From: Bryum argenteum
Lineage: Eukaryota > Streptophyta > Bryopsida > Bryales > Bryaceae
Assembly (NCBI GenBank): GCA_037043015.1
Contig: CM073328.1
Location: 5,939,409 to 6,003,408 of the forward strand
Direction of reading: 5' to 3'
Length of the DNA stretch: 64,000 nucleotides
A model generated the notes under the pieces. It did not search any database. It was not told where the DNA came from and saw nothing but the letters and a program-made list of their open reading frames with translations. The translations under genes were made by a program, and so were the position numbers. Numbering within the stretch: position 1 is the first letter of the stretch; each line of letters starts with the position of its first letter. This document shows positions 12,366 to 22,569 of this stretch, piece by piece.

Positions 12366-12680
12366 ACGATAGACCATATCAAGGTAGACCATTGAGGATG
12401 CAACTATCTATCGCACATCGAACCTTCTCCATTCATTTGAAAGAAACAAAAATCTACCATTGGGGATGCAACCTTCTCCATTCATTGAAAGAAACAAAAA
12501 TCTACCATTGGGGATGCAACTATCTACCAAACATTATCGAACATCGAACCTTCTCCGTTTGCCAAGTTCGAATCAAATCAACAAAAATCTACGTTTGCCA
12601 AGTTCGAATCAATTCTCAAGGTCGAATCAAATCATCACTTTCGAATCAATTCTCAAGTTCGAATCAAATCATCACATAGA
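12366..12680. repeat. Short tandem duplications
   Basis: A block of about 50 bp (GAAAGAAACAAAAATCTACC plus ATTGGGGATGCAA) is present twice with partial copies around it. It is followed by several copies of GTTCGAATCAA(A/T)TC. The GTTCGAATC motif resembles a tRNA B box, but no cloverleaf can be drawn. Confidence 0.7.
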
Positions 12681-12725
12681 TAGTGCGTAAAATGTATCCG
12701 CCTCATGTTTTAGAGAAGCAGTATA

Positions 12726-12824
12726 CTCCCCCTCTTTATCCTACAAAGACCGAAGATCACATGATGCACATTGTACCCCTCTTTATCCTACAAAGACCGA
12801 AGATCACATGATGCACATTGTACT
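12726..12824. repeat. Tandem duplication of about 48 bp
   Basis: The block beginning CCCCTCTTTATCCTACAAAG and ending ATGCACATTGTA occurs twice in direct succession, nearly identical, so the duplication is young. Confidence 0.9.
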
Positions 12825-12827
12825 GTA

Positions 12828-13765
12828 CAGTCGGGTACATAAATAATTCGAACTGCATTTGAAGGCAGTTTTCAAAAAAAGTTTGAAATGTGCCTGTATA
12901 CTCAAAAATGATCGGAATTGCAATCCGTAAAAGGCATTGGAATCACATCAGAGTGTTTTATACTATCATTGCAAAAAATTGCTTCTTTTTTGTAAAATTG
13001 TGCAAAGAATTAAAACTCTACATGTTCCATCCACAATTGACCACTATCACTTTGTGCTTCAATTACAATGTTCATTTTCACTTGCAAAATTGATATGAGT
13101 GCCATAAGTTGTTCTTTAGATACTTGAGCTCATTGTTGAATGTTCAAAAATACTTGCTCCCTCTAAACTTTTGAGTTGGAGTAGTTTCTTGATAAGTTTC
13201 CAATCAACACTTAAGGTGGGAAATTGAACTTTGATTTAAACTCGGCAAGAATGCTAAAAGAATTCGAGTTTGGCAATGAGCTTCTGAAAGTAATCACCCT
13301 AACTTTATCAAACCATCCTTTAAGTCCTTGTAGGATACTTCTAGTGGTGTGAATGGCTTCACAAAGTTTTGAGAAAAATTGAATAGTCACAAGCACATTC
13401 TAAGACATTCCTCCTACCCAAGAAACAAACAAGGAACATATCAATGATTCAATAAGCATATGCTCATGTATTAAAAGAAAAACTTATGGCACTCTTATCA
13501 ATTTTGCAAGTGAAAATGAACATTGTAATTGAAGCACAAAGTGATAGTGGTCAATTGTGGATGGAACATGTAGAGTTTTTATTTCTTTGAACAATTTTAC
13601 AAAAAAAGAAGCAATTTTTTGCAATGATAGTATAAAACACTCTGATGTGATTCCAATGCCTTTTACGGATTGCAATTCTGATCATTTTTGAGTATACAGG
13701 CACATTCCAAACTTTTTTTGAAAACTGCCTTCAAATGCAGTTCGAATTATTTCTGTACCCGACTG
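12828..13765. mobile_element. Non-autonomous Tc1/mariner-superfamily-like element with long TIRs
   Basis: The left arm, about 12828-13120, is repeated in reverse complement at about 13467-13765 with only scattered mismatches. The tips read CAGTCGGGTACA and TGTACCCGACTG. Both are flanked by TA (12826-12827 and 13766-13767), as expected for a TA-inserting element of the Tc1/mariner/pogo group. The roughly 345-bp centre (13121-13466) has no transposase; its only frame (13211-13396, minus) is unrecognised. The arms can fold into a hairpin of about 290 bp. Confidence 0.8.
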
Positions 13766-15031
13766 TACTGCCTCTTCGAGAAGATGTCATGACACGCAGT
13801 CACTTTCGTTACGACCGATTCTTTGCAAGCACTCCCGCAAAACTAGAAATCGACTCAATCCTCTTCAACACTCGTCACATGTTCACAAGCCTAAACTCTT
13901 TGAAAAGGAAAAGAAATCTGGCAATCAGATAACTTGAGGGAGCAGATATATTACAATACTTGATCGTAGTCTGAGGGTTGCAACTAAAACCTCCCCTCAT
14001 TCTTTTTTCATTCAGAATTGATGACACAAGCCTGTATATCCAGCCTGCTGAACTGGCGTTTCTGGCATTAACACATGATCCCTTCCTCATGTTTCATACT
14101 AAAGCATTCCATCGCTATCACACCCTGGTAAGACAACAAGAAAACAAAGAACCAGATAAGTGCATATTCCACAACTTCAGTCTTCAACATTTTCTTTAAA
14201 AGACACATAGAACGATGAGGCTTGAAGAAACATAAAAGTTTTAATTTTTGAAGAAACTCAAGCTCATGTGACCACTCATTAAAAAATCTTCAGTGTACCG
14301 AACCAAACAATTCAGGGAACACTCTAAATGACTACTGCACTAAATTTCCATATCACATTCTTTGGTGCATTGCATTCGCTTTCAGAAATATTCAAAAGCT
14401 CAATCATTACAAGAAGAATTGCAGAAGTCAGCAATTTACGTGTTCCTACTTAGATTGAATCGTTGGTCACTTACTGAGGAGGGGCATATAATAACCAAGT
14501 TCATCGAGATACTTGTTCAGCATACATTTGCATGGGAAGAATATTGATGATTAAGTTGTGGCTCCGAAAACATACCAAAATTGGGGAACGAAATATTCGT
14601 GTTTACCTGATAAAGATATTGTGTCATGTTACCGGGACACCTCCCAAAGGTTGCTGGGACGGATTTCCCTGCACCCCTGCTTCCCAAGAAAATCTAAGAC
14701 ACAAGATACTTACTACAAAACATACTGAGCGGCCTAAGCAAGTTCAACTTCAGTAAACAACCCGTTGCAGTAACATCTTTTATTTCATAAAGTGAAAGAA
14801 ACTGGAGATCATCCTTACAATACTACTTCTGTTCAACATGGCCACTTCGCTTCAACTGCTAATGGACTCACTGAGTGTTGAGAAGACAGTGAACCTAATG
14901 GGTACAAGAGACTAGATCGAAGGTAAAAAGCTCTCGTGTGTTCAAATTTGGTAGACCTGGGCGACACTTCACAACTAAAGAGGCCAAGGGATACTGAGAT
15001 CATAAGAATGAGGACTGGTAGCATACCAGAA
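13766..15031. other. Intergenic, downstream of the SCA7-domain gene
   Basis: No supported gene. Short frames on both strands lack family resemblance. The last few hundred bases before 15032 presumably hold the 3' UTR of the SCA7-domain gene. Confidence 0.45.
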
Positions 15032-18000
15032 TCACCAAGCGTTTGACGTACCAGACACATTGGTTCCTAGAACTGGTAAGCCTTGCACAGGCCTGCCTTT
15101 GTTCATTACTAACTGCCCATAATCCACAGGCATGCCTCCCAAAGCCAGCCTGTTGTCTTGATGTTGATAATTCGGCACTCCAGGCATTCCCATGTTACTC
15201 ATATTTACGCGAGAGTAGTCCACCGCTTGATTGAGCCCCGGTTCCGCTTTCACATGTGCCATTTGCATCACTTGAACTGGCGGTACTTTCTTATTATCTC
15301 GACTTAGTTTTAGGGCCTGAATCCATTTCCAGCAAACAGCAGTAATTAGTGTCTGTAGCAAAAAAAATCTAGTTTCCTAAGTATATGAAACATACAGTAG
15401 AATGTGTAGAACAACCGTTACACCTTTTTTTGGTTGAACCCTGAAAGTGTCTGCAGATCAGAAGACTGGTCTGATGGAAGTGTGAGAGCAGGCAGTACTT
15501 GGCCACCAAACTCTCCTGAAAGTCTATCTGGACTGTTCCCTCTGTTTACAGCACGACGATTGCAAGCATCGGAGAATAAAGACCCCAGAACAGCACGCAT
15601 ACATTGCTCTGGCCTGTGACAGTATTCCTTTGTGGCCAATGGCAAAGGATTTGCGACGGCAACTGCAAAACCAGGTAATCAAGATGAAATGCGGCGTGTC
15701 TGGTTAAGACCCTGAGCATGAGTAAAACTAGACTACGAACACTATTACTATTATAAGGCTTGCACTGATTTAACACCAGTCTACTAATGAGCTGATTATG
15801 AACCCACACTGCTGCACTGTCATCTACAAATACATTAACTCCTAAATTTGCAGACCTTACTATCTCGGTCAATCAATCAATGAAATCAGGACCACGAGTA
15901 TGACAGAAACTGCGAAGCACCCAAAGACTCATACAAGACAGACACAATGCAGGACACTGAAATGTCAAGTAATCCTTATAGACCACTTTATGCAATCCCT
16001 TTGTATCATCACAACCCACTCCAAACATGAAACATTACTATGACCCCAAGCGAGTGGAAATTTTCAGTACAATTGACTTCTAAAAATCCAAGCGCGTAGA
16101 CTATGAAGAATCAGACTAGTGATATTAAACGGAAGGGTTAACAGCCGATGAATCTTAGGGGTATGGAACAAAGGCATACATTGTCAGAAGAAAACGATTC
16201 CTTCACCTTCCATTCACCATCTCGAAAGTAGAGGGTAACTCACCACAGGCTACCTACCCGTATTATGAGGCTTCGGTGCAGCGGCCAGTTTATTGGCTTT
16301 GAACTCTTGAAGTAGAATCTCGTAAGGACGCAGCCGCCCTTGTACCGCGCGCTTCGCCGACTCAGCATGTAGTTTGCCTGGCACGCAAGAGTAATACTTA
16401 ACACCGTCGGGCACCCTTGTTTCCTCTTCCACAAACAATAAAGCTACACTCTACATCATGCATGCAGCTACTCAATATTCCTCCAATCTTCATTGGTATT
16501 CAGTGAGCTATACTTACAAGTAATTGACCGCCGACACATTACACCAGTCTGATTATTGAAAACTCCACAAAGTGTGTCAAGTTCCTCCGTTGTCAATCTG
16601 CAGCCGAAGAACTCACATGAATGACAATAAAAGAGGAACCCTTACTTGGTCGATACAGCATATCATATGAGCGTAAGACAATTCACACGGTTGCTCAATT
16701 GAAGACGACTAGAGAAAAATAGCAGCACCAGGATATTATAGTCAGGAGGATAAGCATACAGTTTTGGACGCTTTGGAGGAGGTTGCACAACATCGGCATT
16801 AGCTCCACCATCTGCCATATTACAAACAAATCGTGTTAAAGGATAGGAACGACCACATGGTGCATATCCTATGTCATCACGAAGATGCTCACAGTTGCTT
16901 TCATGCAAAGAACAAAGTTCATGTCCATGCTCTCATTCTGAACTCATTCTCATACTTCAAAACCACCGAGACGAAGACTTCATTATATTTGATAAACGCA
17001 GAAGTAAAACAACCACAAAACAAGAAATGTGCATCAAAACTGCAATACATATCAATATCCAGCCACAAATGGCTCCCTACAAACGGATTCTTCACATACC
17101 TCCTGGGGCGATGACCACCTGCTTCCGTGGCCTTCCAACTTTTGGAGCAGCAACAACGGTCCCTTCCGAAATGTTCATTACTTCTGCAAAAATAATATGC
17201 AAACCTTAGGGTGTAACGAAAGAAAACTATCTACGACTAACACTATAGCTACTAAAATAAGGTACTTGAGACGGACATTTGTGGCTGTGAATATGCTCCG
17301 TGACATTTCAGACATTGAGAAATACATGCACTGATCCCATTGAGTCAATATGACCTTATTTACATTATAAAACAAGAAGTTTAACTGCTGAATCATTACT
17401 CACCTAAAAGTGGACCAAAACTCATATGATCAATAAAAAGAGAATCAGGAGAATCCATACTATCAAGTTGATAAGATGTTAGAACGAGCTACATAGGATG
17501 TGCCCACTAATTTCAATAACTCAAGCTTAAACCTCACAAAAACGAAAGAGCAATTGAGAACTTACTCTTTGTGCCTCGACCACTAACGCCATGAACAGGA
17601 GGTTTCTCTTCATAAGCACCAGAGACACCTGCGGTTTCTGGAAGGTCATCATCATCTGCAAGCCGTTCAGAGTCTCCTTCTCCTGTATCTTGAATTAGTC
17701 AAGGGATGCCACATCCGTGCAAAGAACTGAGAAAACCACCCTACTATATATTCACAGAAGCTCGAGGCAGGGAGTATAGATGATAGTGACGGTATGATAT
17801 CCTTCCCAATGACAGGTAAATCTGAAAAGAGAATATGAAGGCTGTCACGTGAGGAACCGTTCCGTGATTCGCTGTCTCAGAAAAGGTTTTATGAGAAAGA
17901 GATCGTTTGAGAGGTGCGAACCATAAGAAATAGGTACAAGGACTCTACTTCAAAGCAAGGGGAAGTGCTAACAGGTCGAGTATGGAGTCTCAAGGTATTG

Positions 18001-20399
18001 GGTAGAGATTGGTACAACCTAAACAACTGAGACCTAGGAGCTCCCTGCTGGCAGCATGGCAATCTGAACCACGTGATGTTCCAAAATCAAACACCTGCTA
18101 TGCTCGTTAGAGGATTATAACACATCACGAGCAAAACGTGTGAGAGGATACTGTCTTCAGAAGATAATAATTTCTTCCGTGCCTTGCGTGGCGGCTTCTT
18201 GTGGCCAGCTCCACCGTCCAGCTCGGACGTGGAATCATCTTGCGCCGCCATAGCCTTACACCTCTCTGATCAAACAGACACGAGTATGTTTGGCTTATAC
18301 TTCCAACTTGACCATATTCCGTGTTGACAGAGTAGGTATAACAGCACGACTGAGATTATCAATACTTTTTAGCAAGAATGCAAAACTCAAACTCAGCATA
18401 ATCAGCATAAGCGATACTCACCATGATGTGCGTAAAAGGCACTAGCCTTGATAGGCTTTTTGCACATATTACATGAGACCTATCAAGAGTACATGAGCCA
18501 CCGAATTGCATTAGTCTAACGGTGAAAACAAATAGAATAATTAAAAATTACAAAGGCGACAGCTTACTATTCTGCACAAACATCAATGTACACCTTTAAA
18601 TGAATGACGCGTCCAACAGGGATTGCATCTTTTTCATGGCAAGCTTCTTATGGAAATCGAAGTCATTCATTACAAATTACTCCTGCTTACACAACAAAGT
18701 GAATTAGATCTAAATGCTATACATAAGATTCTACAGCAACAGCGGGTTCTATCCATGTAGATATAGAAAAGATCGCTGGTATGGACAACACCAACTGGGA
18801 ATAATGACCAGCATCAAGTGAACATAGTCCTGACATGGAGCGTCCTAAGAGCTCACAATTCACGTATCATACCAGGCTTAATTTATCTTCAAGCGGCTGC
18901 CTGTCGAAGACGTGCATATCTGCCCAAGCATTGAACAGAATCAGCTTGATTATCTTCCAGCTAATGACCATTTCACACACAACAACAGTAACCTACATTT
19001 CGCCCTACATTCTTAAGTGAAAGATCAGCCAGATGGATCTAACAAAACAGAGCTCACTGTACCTTCTTCATCAAGATAATTTAACTCATCAGCATCCTCC
19101 ATTTCTCTCTGCACGGCTAAGACTGCTTCTCTTTGTTGAGCTTCCTCCTCTAAAATCGAATACATCATCAACCCGATAGAAAAATTAGCTGTATCCATAA
19201 CTAATTAACGATTAACAATAAAGGTCATCAACCTTTCACACTTCTGAAGTACACGATACTCGGACAAGTGGACCATTGTACATCAATCTCTGAACGACAG
19301 CTCTCATGACATCCAGAATGTAGCTAATATGTTCAGAGAATCTATAAGGATATTATGAAAGACTTACCTGCAGTTAATTCAGCAGGTCCAGAAGCAAGAA
19401 GATTTGCGATGGAGGATAACTGCCCTTTCCCAACTTCATACGGGGTTGAGGGCAACCTGAATCATAGAATCCATAGTCACATACCACACGAAACTCATAA
19501 ACAACTGAACGGTCAAGACACTAATTGAAAGGAAGTCAACGAAAACATCAACTACCACAATATACAGGAAGACATTTCGTAAGAAGTTGGCCCTCACATT
19601 GTACTTTGCTTAGGAGTACATGAGAACTGCTCCGACGTGTGAAACCCACCCGTCACATAGGGTGACTGATGCGGAGAGCCTGGAGGTGAGAAATAAGCAA
19701 AGCCACCAGAAACTAAATTAGATACATGATCGGGATAATGTGAAGACTCGATCCTTCCCTGAAAAGGACACGAAACCTATGCAAATGACAATTACTATCT
19801 CTTCTAAACTGGAGGAATTAGAAAATTCTTTGTAACAATCTGCCAACTAAAGAGATAAAGCTTCACGAACAAGAACACTCCTCTGTGAAAAAGTATACCC
19901 GAAGACTCAACAGCGACCTGAAAATAGATATAGAAAAGAGATAGCATTGTCTATATCGAGAAGATTGAGTTGAAGGCTCTAAGTTGAGGGTCATTTCCAC
20001 GGCAGATTCTAACAGGAAAATGCATGCAAACGCAGAGTTTCCTCACTAGAAAATTGCACACTGTCCCGCTACGAAGAAAAACATTCAACATCTAAACCCT
20101 AACACCCGCGGTTTAACCGAACTATCTGAAAAATAAACGTTCAAGCCAGAGGACACCTCAGGCCTACATTTCAACAAACAACGTGAAAATAAAGGTAGCG
20201 ACCGACAATTATTACGAATGTCGGTAAACCTCACAAAGCACGACCGGCTGTAAAAAACTAACAGATAGATTCCTATTGCACCCGCGAATGCACTAGTACG
20301 AAATTTTTCAAGATGCAGAAAACATCAACCGACCAAGAAAGGTACACACACACAAAAAGGGAGACCTACATTCACCAATGCTTGAGAACGACTTGACAT
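15032..20399 (-). CDS. SCA7-domain protein, Sgf73/ataxin-7-like (SAGA DUB-module family)
   Basis: There are twelve phase-consistent exons on the minus strand: 20399-20370, 19758-19598, 19456-19368, 19149-19063, 18265-18152, 17682-17566, 17183-17100, 16811-16760, 16597-16518, 16377-16258, 15662-15424 and 15316-15032, giving 485 residues. The diagnostic part spans exons 9-10 (residues about 249-298): LCGVFNNQTGVMCRRSITCK followed by LHAESAKRAVQGR and RPYEILLQEFKA. This is the SCA7 domain of yeast Sgf73 and metazoan ataxin-7, which joins the SAGA deubiquitinase module to nucleosomes. Before it come an acidic stretch, basic KKPPRKARKK (about 143-153) and an AT-hook-like GRPRK (about 216-220). The tail is Met/Gln/Asn-rich. 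I do not see the N-terminal DUB-anchoring zinc finger of ataxin-7. A telobox-like AACCCTAA lies upstream near 20850. Family call sure; complex membership inferred. Confidence 0.88.
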
Positions 20400-20880
20400 T
20401 CAATTTCCCACCAGCTACAATGCCGCATGAAAAAATCGGTACGGTAGCCATAATTTCAAAAGGCGGCAAAAACCAGACGAGTGACAAATCGTGCCGTGCA
20501 TGCTAGTCAGAAGCACACACCTGGCGAAACTCCCCGCGATCCGCAAAAAGAATCAACGCAGCACCACCGCCTCTTCCTCCAAGGCCACCAAAGTACACTT
20601 AAGGTGCTTCCAAGCACCACATGCAGCTAAAGGAGAGCTTAAAACCAGCTCGGAATGCACAACCCGTGCCGGGGCGATCCGCAACCGAATCGGCCGATTG
20701 AGAGCTTGAAATGATCGTTACTGAGAGCTCGAAACGATTCGAGCATGCAATGGAGGGATCTGGGAGGCGAAGCAAGCGGCTATGGCGGAGGAAGCTCGGT
20801 GAAATGCAAGTGAGAATGGTTGAAGATGGTGGAAGCGAGAGAGACAACGTAATTAGGGTTCGTGACTGTACAGTATCCGT
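20400..20880 (-). promoter_or_regulatory. Leader and promoter region of the SCA7-domain gene
   Basis: Relatively GC-rich DNA directly upstream of the ATG. On the minus strand it carries AACCCTAATTACG near 20850 followed by a CT-rich tract. Teloboxes plus CT tracts are common near transcription starts of plant housekeeping genes. The exact start is not visible. Small ORFs on either strand here are probably incidental. Confidence 0.4.
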
Positions 20881-21338
20881 ATGTTGAGATGGCAGCTTGT
20901 TATTGGTCTATCGACTATGTTGTTGAATCGTAGGATTCTGGAGATTCTATGAACGTGCATTCAAGTTGCTTCCGTTTCCATTAGAGGCACCCATAATGGT
21001 AAATGCACCTATATAGTATAGATATATAATAGTATCGGTATTATATCTAAAGATTATAAAAAGCCAAATTTAAGGGAGTAAGAAGTTCCACCTTTTTTAC
21101 ATAATTAAGTAAGGTAATCCATGTTTTCTTGATTTTTTACAAAATTCCTTTTAAAAAATTCGATCGTTTAATCATGTAAAGTTTGGGTAGGGGAAGTTTA
21201 CCGGAAATAGAACATAGTCTTTTGAGGGTCGTATTTCCTTCGTCTACTCTTTGGATTTCAACTTCTTACTAAGTTGAGCTTCACTTCATTTATGATATGT
21301 GTGGTCAAAGATTTAGTTCAATCCAAGATGTTTTGAAG
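20881..21338. other. Intergenic, nothing recognised
   Basis: AT-rich unique-looking DNA between the SCA7 gene promoter and the solo LTR. Confidence 0.4.
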
Positions 21339-21343
21339 CTATG

Positions 21344-21831
21344 TGAAACAGGACTGAATTCTCTCTTTGGTCACAACTCAAACACTGCTAACTTAACAAG
21401 ATCTGAGAAAACCGGACTAAACAAGACCAAATAGACTTGAATAGAACAGAACAAAGCAGAACTAAAGAAGCAAAGTACAAACCAAACTTTACTGAGAGAG
21501 AGGGACTAAGGCGTACCTGACCCAATGCCTCCAAATGGCCCCGGCCAGTTCTATTTATACTCTGCCTAACCGCCCTTGGAACTTTCTAGAATGTTCCAAT
21601 GGCGGGCCCCACCATGGAACTTTCCGGAAGGTCCTAGAGGTGGGCCCCACCTAGATAACCGCCCTTCTAGAAGACTCTAGAGGTGGGCCCCACCTTCTCG
21701 AAGCTTCTATGGTGGGTCCCACATAGGCCATCTACCTCAAATTCTAAAATTTTCTAAAAACTCCTAAAATGGTTTCAACTATCTATCTACTTTTCTAGCA
21801 AACACAAAAATCTAGTTCTTGCCCTGTTACA
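21344..21831 (-). mobile_element. Solo LTR of a retrotransposon (fossil)
   Basis: A 488-bp element with TG...CA ends (minus strand: TGTAACAGGG at one end, CCTGTTTCA at the other). It is flanked by identical 5-bp target duplications CTATG at 21339-21343 and 21832-21836. No internal retroelement genes adjoin it, so it is a solo LTR left by LTR-LTR recombination. Reading leftward it has a TATAAATAG box near 21555. Upstream lies a GC-rich block of repeated GGTGGGCCCCACC palindromes alternating with heat-shock-element-like triplets. The intact target duplication suggests moderate age. Superfamily (copia or gypsy) cannot be told from the LTR alone. Confidence 0.8.
21570..21715 (-). promoter_or_regulatory. 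Cluster of heat-shock-element-like sites in the LTR
   Basis: Alternating TTC/GAA units occur in four places: TTCTAGAATGTTC, TTCCGGAAGGTCC, TTCTAGAAGACTC and TTCTCGAAGCTTC. The first and last match the three-unit HSE consensus exactly. All lie just upstream of the LTR TATA box, the position expected of an LTR enhancer. Confidence 0.6.
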
Positions 21832-21836
21832 CTATG

Positions 21837-22560
21837 GCATGTAATTGAGTGCGAAGCATATGGTTTTGGATATTTTTCTTTTGTTAATTTTGGAGCAATT
21901 TTCAACATTACAAGACTCTTTCTTTTTTTTTCTTTTTTCTTTTTTCTTCTTCTTCTTCCAATAGCATCTTGACTTCCATGTGAAAATGATAGAATTTCAT
22001 GACCTTTTTTTGAGTACAGATACACCATGATCTTGCAACTCTATAAGGCCTCCTGTCTCCAAATCTAATCCCAACCGATACTTAGCTTCAAACACTATTT
22101 CCTAAAAAGGTTCTAAATGTAAATAAAGATAAGTTCCTCAAAATCTCAACCTTACAATATGGAGTTTAGTATAAAATGTATGGTTGAGAGCTAAGTATGT
22201 TAAATTTTTCTCATTGAGAGCACTTCACAAGAGCAGCAGCAACAACAACAAAAAAAAAAAAAAAAAAAAAAACTTGGCACAATGACATCGCTCGCGAAAT
22301 GTATAAATCCCTAGATTACTAAATCTACCATGAACCTAGATCTGATGGATCAGGAACTCTTTTTCTTCATTTTGAATGCAAGGTCAACAGATAGATAGAT
22401 AAAAACTCCGGTCCTTTATCAGGGGCGGCGTGATTAGAGTGTCTGTTCGTCAAGCCAGTGTCCTAATGCCCATCGAACAAGAGGACTCTGGTACAAAACT
22501 ACTCACCCCTTTCGGGATTAGACCAATGTCAACACCAAATAGTCCTTGGCCGTTTTGTGG
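21837..22560. other. Intergenic with poly-A tract
   Basis: No gene seen. There is a pyrimidine tract near 21920-21957 and a poly-A run of more than 20 bases at about 22250-22272. A block near 22490-22530 (CAAAACTACTCACCCCT) recurs at about 43325. Confidence 0.45.
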
Positions 22561-22569
22561 TCACTGAAG

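Noticed and set aside
12560-12670. tRNA or SINE suggested by GTTCGAATC (B-box-like)
   Set aside because: The motif is part of a short tandem repeat; there is no A box, no cloverleaf and no tail.
21344-21831. Host gene promoter with HSEs and TATA box
   Set aside because: TG...CA ends and a matching CTATG duplication show it is a solo LTR; no host coding exon follows on that strand within reach.
22225-22272. Retroposon tail (poly-A)
   Set aside because: No upstream SINE or LINE sequence and no target duplication; an isolated A tract.
22480-22530. Shared block with 43325 as part of a structured RNA gene
   Set aside because: Similarity is short (CAAAACTACTCACCCCT and neighbours) and no conserved fold was evident; more likely a repeat fragment.
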